The translations under genes were made by a program, and so were the position numbers. The notes under the pieces are model-generated. The model was not told where the DNA came from. It was given only the letters and a program-made list of their open reading frames with translations, and did no database searches. This document shows positions 16,427-24,609 of a stretch of DNA of 64,000 nucleotides, in pieces. The stretch comes from DASZTV01 sp035548125. GTDB lineage: Bacteria; Actinomycetota; Actinomycetes; JAFAQI01. The stretch spans positions 1-64,000 of the forward strand of contig DASZTV010000068.1 of assembly GCA_035548125.1 (NCBI GenBank). The letters run 5' to 3'. The first letter of the stretch is position 1. Each line of letters starts with the position of its first letter.

Positions 16427-17665
16427 ATGGCAGCCCGTGGCGTGCTCGGAATGGTGCTCGCCGGTGGCGAGGGCAAGCGGTTGTGGCCGCTGACCGCCGA
16501 TCGCGCGAAGCCCGCCGTACCGTTCGGCGGGATCTACCGGCTGATCGACCTGGTGCTGTCCAACCTGGTCAACTCCGACCTGCTGCGCATCGTCGTGCTT
16601 ACGCAGTACAAGTCGCACTCGCTGAACCGCCACATCTCGATGAACTGGCGGATGTCGTCGATGCTCGGCACCTATGTGACACCGGTGCCGGCCCAGCAGC
16701 GGCTCGGTCCGCGATGGTTCGCCGGGTCCGCGGACGCGATCTACCAGTCGCTGAACCTGATCTACGACGAGCAGCCGTCCTACGTCGTGGTGTTCGGCGC
16801 GGATCACGTCTACCGCATGGACGCTCGGCAGATGCTCGAGGCGCACATCGCCTCCGGCGCGGGCGTCACTGTCGCGGGGCTTCGGGTGCCGCGCGAGCAC
16901 GCGACGTCATTCGGCGTGATCCACACGAAGGACGGCCGCAAGGTCGACGGCTTCCTCGAGAAACCCGCTGATCCGCCCGGTCTGCCCGACGATCCCGACA
17001 TGACGCTCGCCTCGATGGGCAACTACGTGTTCGACACGCGGCTGCTCGTCGACGCGGTCAAGCGCGACGCATTCGACGAGCAGTCCAACCACGACCTCGG
17101 TGGCGACGTGATTCCTGCGCTCGTCGCTACCGGAGAGGTCGGCGTCTACGACTTTGCCTCGAACGTGATTCCTGGTGCCACCGAGAGGGACGCGGCGTAC
17201 TGGCGCGACGTCGGGAGCATCGAGGCCTACCACGACGCCCACATGGACCTGGTGTCGGCGCGGCCCGCGTTCAACCTGTGGAACGACAAGTGGCCGATCC
17301 TCACCGCCACCCCGCCGCTGCCGCCGGCGAAGTTCGTCTACGACGAGCCGGGTCGCATCGGTAGCGCCATCGAATCGCTGGTGTCGCCGGGCTGCGTGGT
17401 GTCGGGTGCCCGGGTCCGTCGTTCCGTGCTGTCACCGAAGGTCGACATCCACACCGGGTCCGAGGTCGACGAGTGCGTGCTTCTCGACGGCGTCGACGTC
17501 GGGCGAGGGGCCGTCCTGCGACGCGCGATCATCGACAAGGGTGTCGTCGTCCCGCCGGGCGTGACGATCGGGGTCGACCACGCCGCCGATCGCGCGCGCG
17601 GCTTCTACGTGAGTGACTCGGGCATCGTCGTGATCGGCAAGGGCCAGGTCATCCCCACCGACTGA
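16427..17665 (+). CDS. glgC: Glucose-1-phosphate adenylyltransferase
   Basis: The 412-residue enzyme makes ADP-glucose from ATP and glucose-1-phosphate for glycogen or alpha-glucan (maltosyl-phosphate) synthesis. The nucleotidyl-transferase loop GGEGKRLWPLTADRAKPAVP is near residues 12-31. The conserved GTADAIYQ-type segment appears as GSADAIYQSLNLI, and EKP (~180) is the sugar-phosphate site. The C-terminal ~110 residues form a left-handed beta-helix with hexapeptide pattern (GSEVDECVLLDGVDVGRGAVLRRAI). Full length for the family. The ATG lies 6 bases after GACAAT, so the mRNA may be leaderless. Confidence 0.95.
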   Translation: MAARGVLGMVLAGGEGKRLWPLTADRAKPAVPFGGIYRLIDLVLSNLVNSDLLRIVVLTQYKSHSLNRHISMNWRMSSMLGTYVTPVPAQQRLGPRWFAGSADAIYQSLNLIYDEQPSYVVVFGADHVYRMDARQMLEAHIASGAGVTVAGLRVPREHATSFGVIHTKDGRKVDGFLEKPADPPGLPDDPDMTLASMGNYVFDTRLLVDAVKRDAFDEQSNHDLGGDVIPALVATGEVGVYDFASNVIPGATERDAAYWRDVGSIEAYHDAHMDLVSARPAFNLWNDKWPILTATPPLPPAKFVYDEPGRIGSAIESLVSPGCVVSGARVRRSVLSPKVDIHTGSEVDECVLLDGVDVGRGAVLRRAIIDKGVVVPPGVTIGVDHAADRARGFYVSDSGIVVIGKGQVIPTD

Positions 17666-17680
17666 CCCCGTGGGCCGGGG

Positions 17681-17695
17681 GCAAAGTGGCTTTGC
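17681..17695. repeat. Palindromic 15-mer GCAAAGTGGCTTTGC between convergent genes
   Basis: GCAAAG-TGG-CTTTGC is a 6-bp hairpin between the ends of glgC and the convergent toxin gene. The same GCAAAGTGGCTTT core appears twice more as an inverted pair at 49297-49365, also between convergent genes. It is probably part of a dispersed repeat family and may act as a two-way terminator. Confidence 0.55.
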
Positions 17696-17715
17696 TTCGG
17701 CGAAGGCGCTTGGTG

Positions 17716-17982
17716 TCAGCGGTCGTAGACATTGCGTCGGTGACCGACGGCGACGACGAGGACAACGAGCACTTCGTCGTGGATTTGGTAGACGACCCGG
17801 TAGTCGCCGGTGCGCACTCGCCATAGCCGGGGTGAATCGTTGCTGACCAGCAGCTTCGCCGCAGGTGGTCGAGGATTCTCGGCGAGCAGGGTGATGACCT
17901 TGCCGATCCTGTCGCGGGCACTCCGGGGAAGCTTGCGCAGTGCGCGATCGGCGGCCGGCCGCAGGTCGACCCCGTATGTCAC
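17716..17982 (-). CDS. RelE/ParE-family toxin
   Basis: The 88-residue protein begins MTYGVDLRPAADRALRKLPR and contains PRLWRVRTGDYRVVYQIHDEVLVVLVVAVGHR, the standard RelE/ParE pattern with conserved Arg-rich core and C-terminal GHRxxVYD. In this superfamily toxins either cleave ribosome-bound mRNA (RelE) or poison gyrase (ParE); the sequence does not say which. The ATG overlaps the antitoxin stop by 4 bases, so the two are translationally coupled. Confidence 0.88.
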   Translation of the reverse strand: MTYGVDLRPAADRALRKLPRSARDRIGKVITLLAENPRPPAAKLLVSNDSPRLWRVRTGDYRVVYQIHDEVLVVLVVAVGHRRNVYDR

Positions 17983-18227
17983 GACAGGCCGAGCTCAGCC
18001 TTGACCGTTTCCCAAGGAACTGAGTCGCCGTCCTCCTCAAGGGCGGCATGGGCGGCGGCGATGTCCTCAGCGTCTTCCAGCGCCTCGACAGCCCGCTCGT
18101 AGAAATCGGAGGTGACCAAGGTCGCGACGCGGCGACCATGGCGGGTGATGAACACCGGCTCCCGGACGGCCGCAGCAAGCGCTTCGGAGAAGTGCTCGCG
18201 CGCGTCACTCGCCGTCATCTCGCGCAT
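17979..18227 (-). CDS. Phd/YefM-family antitoxin
   Basis: The 82-residue protein is MREMTASDAREHFSEALAAA..., with a typical N-terminal DNA-binding Phd/YefM fold (EPVFITRHGRRVATLVTSDFYER) and an acidic C-terminal toxin-neutralising tail. The start at 18227 is preferred over an in-frame ATG 36 bases upstream because TACGAT (minus strand, 18235-18240) sits 7 bases before it, giving a leaderless mRNA. It is probably autoregulated through the palindrome at 18242-18255. Confidence 0.85.
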   Translation of the reverse strand: MREMTASDAREHFSEALAAAVREPVFITRHGRRVATLVTSDFYERAVEALEDAEDIAAAHAALEEDGDSVPWETVKAELGLS

Positions 18228-18234
18228 CCCCCGA

Positions 18235-18255
18235 ATCGTACAAAACCACGGTTTT
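18235..18255 (-). promoter_or_regulatory. Toxin-antitoxin promoter with operator palindrome
   Basis: On the minus strand, the -10 TACGAT (18240-18235) is immediately preceded by the palindrome AAAACC-AC-GGTTTT (18242-18255). An antitoxin bound here would block the -35/-10 spacer. AT-rich sequence of this kind is rare in the region. Confidence 0.55.
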
Positions 18256-18323
18256 CGCGTCAATGGCCGATCGGCGTCCGTGGAACGAGAGGGGACGTCT
18301 CAAGAACTTGTGACGTCCCCGAC

Positions 18324-19019
18324 TCAGGTGGGGTCGGAGGCGGCTTCCGTCGGTGAGCTCTCTTCCGCTGGGTGCTTCACGACCGCCACGAGAAGTCCGT
18401 CACCGCTCGGGATGAGCATCGGGACCAGTCGCTCGTCGTCGTGGACCTTGCGCAGCAGCTCGCGGACCGCGACCGTGGCGGCGTCGCGGTTGCTCTCGTC
18501 GGCGACCCGGCCGTGCCAGAGCGCGTTGTCGAAGGCGAGGATCCCGCCGGGGCGAAGCAGTCGGACCGCCTCGTCGAGGTAGGAGGAGTACTCCTCCTTG
18601 GCCGCGTCGCCGAAGACCATGTCGTACGCGCCGTCGGACAGCCGCGGCAGGACCTCCAGCGCGCTGCCTGCGATCAACCGGAAGCGCGAGAGCGGAAAGC
18701 CGGCGGCCAGGAAGGTCTGCTTCGCGACCTTCTGGTGCTCGGGCTCGACGTCGATCGAGGTCAACAGCCCGTCCGGCGCCATTCCGCGGAGCAACCAGGT
18801 GCCCGAGACCCCGGCGCCGGTACCGATCTCGACGATCGACCGTGCCTGGATGCTCGATGCCAGGAACCGCAGCGCCGCGCCGCCGCCGGCACCGATCGGC
18901 ACCGCGCCGAGGTTGCGCCCGCTCGGCCGTGCGGCGGCCAGGGGAGCGTCCTCGGCGAGCCAGGTCTCGGCGTAGCGCCAGTTGTCCAGCGCGATCTCGG
19001 CCTCGCTCCGTTCCGGCAC
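18324..19019 (-). CDS. SAM-dependent O-methyltransferase (Rv1220c-like)
   Basis: This 231-residue class I methyltransferase has motif I VEIGTGAGVSGTWLLRGM (~63-80), LTSIDVEPEHQ for the acidic SAM-binding strand, and YDMVFGDAAKEEY followed by LLRPGGILAFDNALW, the pattern of the cation-dependent catechol/caffeoyl-CoA O-methyltransferase family. The natural substrate is unknown. The GTG start lies 6 bases after a TAGGCT -10 box on the minus strand (19026-19031), so it is probably leaderless. It is divergent from the HtrA-like protease, as in mycobacteria, where sigE and rseA intervene; here they are absent. Confidence 0.9.
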   Translation of the reverse strand: MPERSEAEIALDNWRYAETWLAEDAPLAAARPSGRNLGAVPIGAGGGAALRFLASSIQARSIVEIGTGAGVSGTWLLRGMAPDGLLTSIDVEPEHQKVAKQTFLAAGFPLSRFRLIAGSALEVLPRLSDGAYDMVFGDAAKEEYSSYLDEAVRLLRPGGILAFDNALWHGRVADESNRDAATVAVRELLRKVHDDERLVPMLIPSGDGLLVAVVKHPAEESSPTEAASDPT

Positions 19020-19057
19020 GCGATCAGCCTAACGAGGTCATGAACAACAATGGAGGT

Positions 19058-20293
19058 ATGACGGAGCGCGACAGCTGGCCGCCGCCGCAGATGCCACCCG
19101 CTCCGCAGTACCCACCCACGCCGCCGCCGGCGCAGTGGTGGCCGCCGACCCAGCCGCCCGCACCACGCCCGCCGCGGCCGCCGATGACCGGTGTGCCGTG
19201 GAGTGCGGCAGTGCTGATGGCGGTGATCGCCGCGGTCCTCGGCGGTGCAGTCGGCGGGCTGATCTCCCGCCAGCACAACGGCCACGTCACCGCAGTGAAG
19301 ACGGTGACGATCGGCGCGACGGAGGCGCCGACCGCCTCCGCCGCAGGCGATGACGGGGTGTCGGTCGCGAAGGTTGCCCGCCGGATCCTGCCGAGCGTCG
19401 TGTCCATCCAGGTGAAGTCAGGGTCGGACGGCGACACGGGTTCCGGGATCCTGCTCAGCTCGTCGGGCTACATCCTCACCAACAACCACGTGATCGCCGC
19501 GGTCGCCTCCGGCGGCAAGCTGTCGGTCATCCTTCCGAACAAGGATCGGGTCGCGGCGTCTGTGGTCGGCGACCCCGACACCGTCGACGACATCGCGGTC
19601 ATCAAGGTGGCGGGCATCCAGGGGTTGCAACCCGCCGCGCTCGGCGACTCCGACGATCTCAGTGTCGGCGACACCGTGGTCGCCGTCGGCTCGCCGCTCG
19701 GCCTCGCCGGCACAGTCACGAGCGGCATCGTGAGCGCACTCAACCGACCGGTCGAAGCTGGTGGCGAGCAAGGGGTGCCCGACGACGTCATCGACGCGAT
19801 CCAGACCGATGCCGCGATCAACCCGGGCAACTCGGGAGGGCCGCTGGTCGACGACCGGGGCCGGGTGGTCGGCGTCAACTCGGCCATCGCGTCGCTGTCG
19901 ACCGAGAGCTTCACCAGCCAGCAGACCGGAAGCATCGGGCTCGGCTTCGCCATCCCGATCAACGAGGCGAAGCGGATCGCTGAGGAGATCATCACCAAGG
20001 GCTACGCCACCCACGCCGTGATCGGGGTGAGGCTGGACACGGTCTACGCGGGCGAAGGCGCCCGCATCACCACGTCGAGCAGCGGCGCGGTCGCCTCGGG
20101 CGGTCCCGCCGACAAGGCGGGCATCGAGGCGGGCGACGTCATCGTCGCGGTCGACGACGAGCGGATCACGACCGCCGACGAGCTCATCGTGGCGATCCGT
20201 CGCCACCGGCCGGGGGACCGGATCCAGCTCACCTTCCTGCGCTCCGGGCATCGCCACACGGTGAGCGTCACGCTCGGCTCCCAGCGCAGCTAG
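19058..20293 (+). CDS. HtrA/DegP-like membrane-anchored serine protease
   Basis: The protein has 411 residues from ATG 19058; ATG 19040 in frame is an alternative. The N-terminal ~45 residues are Pro-rich and cytoplasmic, followed by one membrane helix (VPWSAAVLMAVIAAVLGGAVGG). The trypsin-like domain carries His in ILTNNHVIA, Asp in DDIAVIKV and Ser in GNSGGPLV (~Ser259). A C-terminal PDZ domain follows (GGPADKAGIEAGDVIVAVDDERI). Such S1C proteases act on misfolded envelope proteins outside the membrane. It lies next to tatB, as htrA does in mycobacteria. Confidence 0.92.
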   Translation: MTERDSWPPPQMPPAPQYPPTPPPAQWWPPTQPPAPRPPRPPMTGVPWSAAVLMAVIAAVLGGAVGGLISRQHNGHVTAVKTVTIGATEAPTASAAGDDGVSVAKVARRILPSVVSIQVKSGSDGDTGSGILLSSSGYILTNNHVIAAVASGGKLSVILPNKDRVAASVVGDPDTVDDIAVIKVAGIQGLQPAALGDSDDLSVGDTVVAVGSPLGLAGTVTSGIVSALNRPVEAGGEQGVPDDVIDAIQTDAAINPGNSGGPLVDDRGRVVGVNSAIASLSTESFTSQQTGSIGLGFAIPINEAKRIAEEIITKGYATHAVIGVRLDTVYAGEGARITTSSSGAVASGGPADKAGIEAGDVIVAVDDERITTADELIVAIRRHRPGDRIQLTFLRSGHRHTVSVTLGSQRS

Positions 20294-20311
20294 CGGCACT
20301 CACCCGCGGCG

Positions 20312-20342
20312 TACGCTCATCACCAGGGCCGGCGCAGCCGGC
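20312..20342 (+). promoter_or_regulatory. tatB promoter and GCCGGC leader hairpin
   Basis: A -10-like TACGCT (20312-20317) is followed 10 bases later by GCCGGC-GCA-GCCGGC (20328-20342), then 29 bases to the tatB GTG. The same arrangement stands before mscL (24548-24580) and tesB (52464-52497). The mRNA would carry the stem within about 6 nt of its 5' end. Confidence 0.45.
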
Positions 20343-20371
20343 GCATTCGATGGGGTGGCGGCGGAGGGCGT

Positions 20372-20698
20372 GTGCTCGGGAACCTGGGCTGGCAAGAGGT
20401 GCTCGTCCTCGCTGTCCTCGGGCTGATCATCTTCGGACCCGACCGCCTCCCGAAGGCGGTCGGAGACGCCGCCCGGATGCTCCGCGAGCTGCGCGCGATG
20501 GCGAGGGGCGCGGCGACCGATCTCAAGGCCGAGCTGGGACCGGAGTTCGCCGAGCTCGACATCCGCGGTCTGCACCCGCGCCGGTTCGTCGAGGACGCGA
20601 TCTTCGGCGACGACGATCCGGTGCCGTCCCAGCAGCGCCGAGCGCCGGTCCTGCTGGCACCGGACGAACGGCCGCCGTACGACGACGACGCGACCTAG
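20372..20698 (+). CDS. tatB: Sec-independent protein translocase TatB
   Basis: The 108-residue protein has a short N-terminal membrane helix (WQEVLVLAVLGLIIFGPDRLP) followed by the hallmark FGPDRLP turn and an amphipathic helix (KAVGDAARMLRELRAMARG). The C-terminal tail is acidic and flexible. TatB forms the twin-arginine signal receptor with TatC. The GTG start has GCGGAGGG upstream. Length and position after the HtrA-like protease match mycobacterial tatB. Confidence 0.92.
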   Translation: MLGNLGWQEVLVLAVLGLIIFGPDRLPKAVGDAARMLRELRAMARGAATDLKAELGPEFAELDIRGLHPRRFVEDAIFGDDDPVPSQQRRAPVLLAPDERPPYDDDAT

Positions 20699-20762
20699 GG
20701 AACCACTGAATTATTGCGCTGTCCTGCTGCGCGACGGACGGCATTGATCAGTGATTCCCTAG
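20695..20762. repeat. 68-bp inverted-repeat element (MITE-like or two-way terminator)
   Basis: The 15-base ends CTAGGGAACCACTGA (20695-20709) and its complement at 20748-20762 match at 14 of 15 positions. The element fills the gap between the convergent tatB and mrp genes. The AT-containing interior (ATTATTGCG) and CTAG at both ends suggest a miniature transposon remnant, though a bidirectional terminator is equally possible. Confidence 0.5.
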
Positions 20763-20772
20763 AGCGGGGCGG

Positions 20773-21912
20773 CTAGACCGGGGTGAGGGTGAGCGGGCGG
20801 CCGGCCAGGCCGCGCGCCTTCCCCGCGAGCGTTGCGGCGATCGAGGCGAACGCCTGCGCCGCCGCTGAGTCCGGATGACTGACGACCACCGGCGTACCGA
20901 GATCGCCGCCCTCGCGCACCGCAGGCTCGATCGGGACCGAGCCGAGCAGCGGGACCGGCGCACCGACCAACGTGGTCAGGCTGGCCGCCACCGCCTGTCC
21001 GCCGCCCGAGCCGAACACCTCGACCAGCTCGCCGCAGTGCGGGCAGGCGAAACCGGCCATGTTCTCGATGACCCCCGACAGCCGCTGCCGGGTCTGGGTC
21101 GCGATCGCGCCCGCGCGCTCGGCGACCTCATGGGCGGCCAGCTGCGGCGTCGTGACGACGACGACCTCGGCGCCGGGAAGCAGCTGGGCGGTCGAGATCG
21201 CGATGTCGCCGGTGCCCGGCGGCAGGTCGAGCAGCAGGATGTCGAGGTCTCCCCAGAACACGTCGGCGAGCAGCTGCTCAAGCGCACGGTGCAGCATCGG
21301 GCCGCGCCACGCGATCGGGCGGTTGCCTTCGACGAACATGCCGGGGGACACCACACGTACGCCGTGCGCCTCGGGCGGCACGATCATGCCGTCGACGATC
21401 GCGGGCGGGGTGGTCACGCCCAGCATCCGTGGCATCGAGTGGCCGTAGACGTCGGCGTCGACCACGCCGACGGTGTGGCCGAGCTTCGCCATGGCGGCGG
21501 CGAGGTTCACCGTGGTCGAGGACTTCCCGACCCCGCCTTTGCCGCTGGCGATCGCGTAGACCCGGGTGAGCGATCCGGCCTTCGCGAAGCTGATCTCGCG
21601 CTGCGGCCGACCGCCCTGCAGCTTGGAGCGCAGCTGCTGCCGCTGCTCGTCGCTCATCACGTCGAGGGCCACTCTCACGCTGGTCACGCCGGCCACGGTC
21701 GACACCGCGGCGGTGACGTCCTTGGTGATCCGATCCCGCAGCGGGCAGCCTGCCGTGGTGAGCAGGATCTTCACCTCGACCGCGCCGTCGAGCGCGATCG
21801 CCACGTCGTCGACCATTCCCAGATCGGTGATCGGACGGTGGATCTCGGGGTCCTGGACGGTCGCCAGGGCGGCCGTGACCGCGTCGACGGTGGGCAGCGT
21901 GGTCTCGCTCAT
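20773..21912 (-). CDS. mrp: Mrp/NBP35 family Fe-S cluster carrier ATPase
   Basis: This 379-residue protein has an N-terminal DUF59 (MIP18-like) domain (~1-90, with ILLTTAGCPLRDR) and a P-loop ATPase domain. The deviant Walker A is GKGGVGKSS at 124-132. CPHCG near residue 275 is the CxxC pair that holds a bridging Fe-S cluster in the dimer. It delivers Fe-S clusters to apoproteins in the cytosol. The ATG is preceded by a GGGGAG sequence. It is the last gene of a minus-strand run after the CBS and DUF1003 genes. Confidence 0.95.
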   Translation of the reverse strand: MSETTLPTVDAVTAALATVQDPEIHRPITDLGMVDDVAIALDGAVEVKILLTTAGCPLRDRITKDVTAAVSTVAGVTSVRVALDVMSDEQRQQLRSKLQGGRPQREISFAKAGSLTRVYAIASGKGGVGKSSTTVNLAAAMAKLGHTVGVVDADVYGHSMPRMLGVTTPPAIVDGMIVPPEAHGVRVVSPGMFVEGNRPIAWRGPMLHRALEQLLADVFWGDLDILLLDLPPGTGDIAISTAQLLPGAEVVVVTTPQLAAHEVAERAGAIATQTRQRLSGVIENMAGFACPHCGELVEVFGSGGGQAVAASLTTLVGAPVPLLGSVPIEPAVREGGDLGTPVVVSHPDSAAAQAFASIAATLAGKARGLAGRPLTLTPV

Positions 21913-21924
21913 CTCCCCACCAGG

Positions 21925-22437
21925 TTACGTCGGCGCCGACGCGTCCCCTTCAGGCTCCGGTGAAAGCTCTTCGAGCAGCCGCTGCAGCTCGCCGCGGATG
22001 TAGTCGCGGGTGGCGACCTCGCCGAGCGACACCCGGATCGCGGCGATCTCCCGCGCGAGGTATTCGGTGTCGGCGACGGCGCGTTCGGACAGCGCCCGGT
22101 CCTGCTCGTACTGCACCCGGTCACGGTCGGCCTGCCGGTTCTGGGCGAGCAGGATCAGCGGAGCGGCGTACGACGCCTGCAGGGACAGCAGCAGCGTGAG
22201 CAGCGTGAACTTGTTGCTGTAGTGGTCGAAGCTCCACTTTCCGGGAACCGCGATGTTGTAGACGATCCAGGCGCCGATGAAGAACGTCATGTAGCCGATG
22301 AACCGCCAGGTGCCGAGAAAGCGTGCGACCCGCTCGGACAGCCGGCCCATCGACTCGGGGTTGTAGCGGGGCAGCGCGATGCCGCGGGTGTCCTGTGGCT
22401 GGTCCAGCCGCGACGACCGCCGCTCCTCACGCGCCAT
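21925..22437 (-). CDS. DUF1003 membrane protein
   Basis: The protein has 170 residues from ATG 22437; an upstream in-frame start at 22455 is less likely. It has two membrane helices (FIGYMTFFIGAWIVYNIAV and FTLLTLLLSLQASYAAPLILLAQNRQ), the DUF1003 signature, followed by a soluble helical segment (DRDRVQYEQDRALSERAVADTEYLAREIAAIR) likely to form a coiled coil. The start overlaps the CBS-domain gene stop by 11 bases, so the two are co-transcribed and probably coupled. The role is not established; it neighbours Mg2+-linked domains in many actinomycetes. Confidence 0.88.
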   Translation of the reverse strand: MAREERRSSRLDQPQDTRGIALPRYNPESMGRLSERVARFLGTWRFIGYMTFFIGAWIVYNIAVPGKWSFDHYSNKFTLLTLLLSLQASYAAPLILLAQNRQADRDRVQYEQDRALSERAVADTEYLAREIAAIRVSLGEVATRDYIRGELQRLLEELSPEPEGDASAPT

Positions 22438-23695
22438 GGGGCGTCCCGGCCTCACTGGTCGGCCGCTCGCGCCAGTCGTCGGGCAGCAGGTGGTCGAGCA
22501 CGTCGTCGACGGTCACCGCCCCGAGCAGGTGGTCGGCGTCGTCGACGATCGGGATGGCGACCAGGTTGTACGTCGCGAGGTGCGCGGTGACCTCTTGCAA
22601 CGAGCAGTCCGGCCCGAGTGGGTCGATCTGGCTGTCGACGACTCCCGACACCAGTGCCGACGGCGGCTCGCGCAGCAGCCGCTGGATGTGCGCGGTCCCG
22701 ACGTACTTCCCGGTCGGGGTCTCGGTCGGCGGCCGGCACACGTAGACCTGCGCGGCGAGTGCCGGGCTGATCTCCGGCGCGCGAACCCGCGCCAGCGCCT
22801 CCGCGACCGTGGCGTCCGGCGGAAGGATCACCGGATCGCTGGTCATCATTCCGCCCGCCGAGTTGTCCGCGTAGGTCAGCAGCCGGCGGACCGGGTTCGC
22901 CTCGTCCGGCTCCATCAGGGCGAGCAGGCGTTCCGCCTCGTCGGAGGGCAGCTCGCCGAGCAGGTCGGCGGCGTCGTCGGGGTTCATCGCCTCGAGCACG
23001 TCGGCGGCGCGTTCCCCCTCGAGCTTGGCGAGGATCTCCACCTGGTCGTCCTCGGGAAGCTCCTCGAGTACGTCGGCGAGCCGCTCGTCGTCCAGGGCGG
23101 CGACGACCTCGGTACGCCGCTTCTCGGACAGCTCGTGCAGGACGTGTGCCAGGTCAGGAGCTGACAGCTGGTCGAAGGCCGCGAGCAGGTTCGCGGCGCC
23201 CTGGTTCTCCTCGTGGAGGGTGAACCCGGTCACCGCCTCCCAGTCGAGGGTGCGGAGCGGACCGCGACGGCGGAACCCGGAACCGGTCGAGCGCACGGCC
23301 ACCCGGGTGAGGAACCAGTCGCGGGTGCGGCTCTGCTCCATCGCGACGTCGACGACGACGACCGTCGTGTTGTCCTCGAGGAGGGTCACCTTGCGATCCA
23401 GCAGCTCGGTGATGGCGAGGGTCTCGCCGGGGCGGCGCTCGAAGCGACGAAGGTTGATCCGGCCGCGCACGATCACGGCGTCTGCGTCGATGCTGGTGAC
23501 CTGGCCGATCGGGATGAAGACCCGCCGGCGCGGGCCTACCTCGATCACCAGGCCGAGCACCCTCGGCTGCACGCCGGCGCCCCGCAGCGCGATGACGACG
23601 TCGCGGACTCGCCCGACCTGGTCGGCCTGCGGATCGAGCACCGTCAGGTCGGCGAGGCGCGCAAGGAACACCCGCGTCGTCGTACCCGTGGCCAT
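22427..23695 (-). CDS. MgtE-N and CBS domain protein without membrane channel
   Basis: The protein has 422 residues. The N-terminal ~150 residues contain two PRC-barrel-like stretches (VGRVRDVVIALRG, ITELLDRKVTLLED). An MgtE intracellular N-domain follows, with helical repeats such as LAHVLHELSEKRRTEVVAALDDE. A CBS pair (GGMMTSDPVILPPDATVAEAL and LVAIPIVDDADHLLGAVTVDDVLDHLL) closes the protein. The five-helix Mg2+ channel of MgtE is absent, so it is more likely a Mg2+/nucleotide sensor than a transporter. The start was placed at ATG 23695; the much longer open frame upstream runs antisense through the divergent SDR gene. Confidence 0.85.
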   Translation of the reverse strand: MATGTTTRVFLARLADLTVLDPQADQVGRVRDVVIALRGAGVQPRVLGLVIEVGPRRRVFIPIGQVTSIDADAVIVRGRINLRRFERRPGETLAITELLDRKVTLLEDNTTVVVVDVAMEQSRTRDWFLTRVAVRSTGSGFRRRGPLRTLDWEAVTGFTLHEENQGAANLLAAFDQLSAPDLAHVLHELSEKRRTEVVAALDDERLADVLEELPEDDQVEILAKLEGERAADVLEAMNPDDAADLLGELPSDEAERLLALMEPDEANPVRRLLTYADNSAGGMMTSDPVILPPDATVAEALARVRAPEISPALAAQVYVCRPPTETPTGKYVGTAHIQRLLREPPSALVSGVVDSQIDPLGPDCSLQEVTAHLATYNLVAIPIVDDADHLLGAVTVDDVLDHLLPDDWRERPTSEAGTPHGA

Positions 23696-23762
23696 GATCC
23701 GGAGGTTACCGCTGCAACCGCGCCAGATCGGGGACGTCGAGGCCTCGCTAGGGTGGCCCGCC

Positions 23763-24524
23763 ATGACGGTGATGGACCGGTTCTCGTTGAAGGGCAAGGT
23801 CGCCGTGGTCACCGGCGCGTCGTCGGGCCTCGGGGTCGCCTTCGCGAAGGCGCTGGCCGAGGCAGGGGCCGACGTCGCGATCGGCGCCCGTCGGGTCGAT
23901 CGGCTCGCCGGCACCAAGGCGCTGGTCGAGGCGGCGGGTCGGCGGTGCATCGCGGTTGCTACGGACGTGGTCCGGCCCGAGGACTGCGAGGCGCTGGTCG
24001 CGGCAGCCGTCGCGGAGCTCGGCGGCGTCGACATCCTCGTGAACAACGCGGGGGTGGGAACGGCCGTGCCCGCGACTCGCGAGACGCCCGAAGAGTTCCG
24101 CGAGGTGATCGACATCAACCTGCACGGCTGCTACTGGATGGCTCAGTCGTTCAGCAGGGCAGCGACCCGCGGCGGGTCGATCGTCAACATCGGCAGCATC
24201 CTCGGGCTGACGACTGCCGGTCTGCCGCAGGCGGCGTACTCGGCGTCGAAGGCGGCGCTGGTCGGGCTGACCCGAGATCTCGCGCAACAGTGGACGGAGC
24301 GGAAGGGGATCCGGGTGAACTGCATCGCGCCGGGGTTCTTCGCCTCCGAGATGAGCGACCAGTACCTGCCCGGCTATCTGGACTCGGTGATGAGCCGCGT
24401 CGTGATGGGTCGGATGGGCGATCCGGAGGAGCTTGCCGCGACCCTCGTCTGGCTCGCCTCGGACGCCAGTGGTTACGTCACCGGCCAGACCATCGCCGTC
24501 GATGGCGGAGTGACGATCACCTGA
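23763..24524 (+). CDS. Short-chain dehydrogenase/reductase (FabG-like SDR)
   Basis: The 253-residue classical SDR has TGASSGLGVAFAKAL (~17-31, cofactor glycine motif), NNAG (~95), a catalytic Ser in NIGSILG, YSASK (Tyr/Lys) and a C-terminal GQTIAVDGGVTIT. ARR after the second strand favours NADP(H). The substrate cannot be read from the sequence. The ATG lies 8 bases after TAGGGT, so it is probably leaderless; the long reading frame upstream is a shadow of the divergent CBS gene. Confidence 0.9.
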   Translation: MTVMDRFSLKGKVAVVTGASSGLGVAFAKALAEAGADVAIGARRVDRLAGTKALVEAAGRRCIAVATDVVRPEDCEALVAAAVAELGGVDILVNNAGVGTAVPATRETPEEFREVIDINLHGCYWMAQSFSRAATRGGSIVNIGSILGLTTAGLPQAAYSASKAALVGLTRDLAQQWTERKGIRVNCIAPGFFASEMSDQYLPGYLDSVMSRVVMGRMGDPEELAATLVWLASDASGYVTGQTIAVDGGVTIT

Positions 24525-24547
24525 TCGCGGAAATATGTCGAGGCGGT

Positions 24548-24580
24548 TAGCCTGCGGGCGTCAGCGCCGGCGACGCCGGC
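24548..24580 (+). promoter_or_regulatory. mscL promoter and GCCGGC leader hairpin
   Basis: TAGCCT (24548-24553) as the -10 box is followed by GCCGGC-GAC-GCCGGC (24566-24580) and 29 bases to the mscL ATG, the same spacing as in tatB. Confidence 0.45.
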
Positions 24581-24609
24581 TCGTCTCAACGGTGGAGGGT
24601 GGGGTGGAC

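Noticed and set aside
19020..19057. A sigE/rseA-like pair between the methyltransferase and the HtrA-like protease
   Set aside because: The two genes are divergent with no intervening reading frame, unlike in M. tuberculosis.
23696..24118. N-terminal extension of the MgtE-N/CBS protein
   Set aside because: It lies antisense to the SDR gene and has Ser/Arg/Ala/Thr-rich shadow composition.
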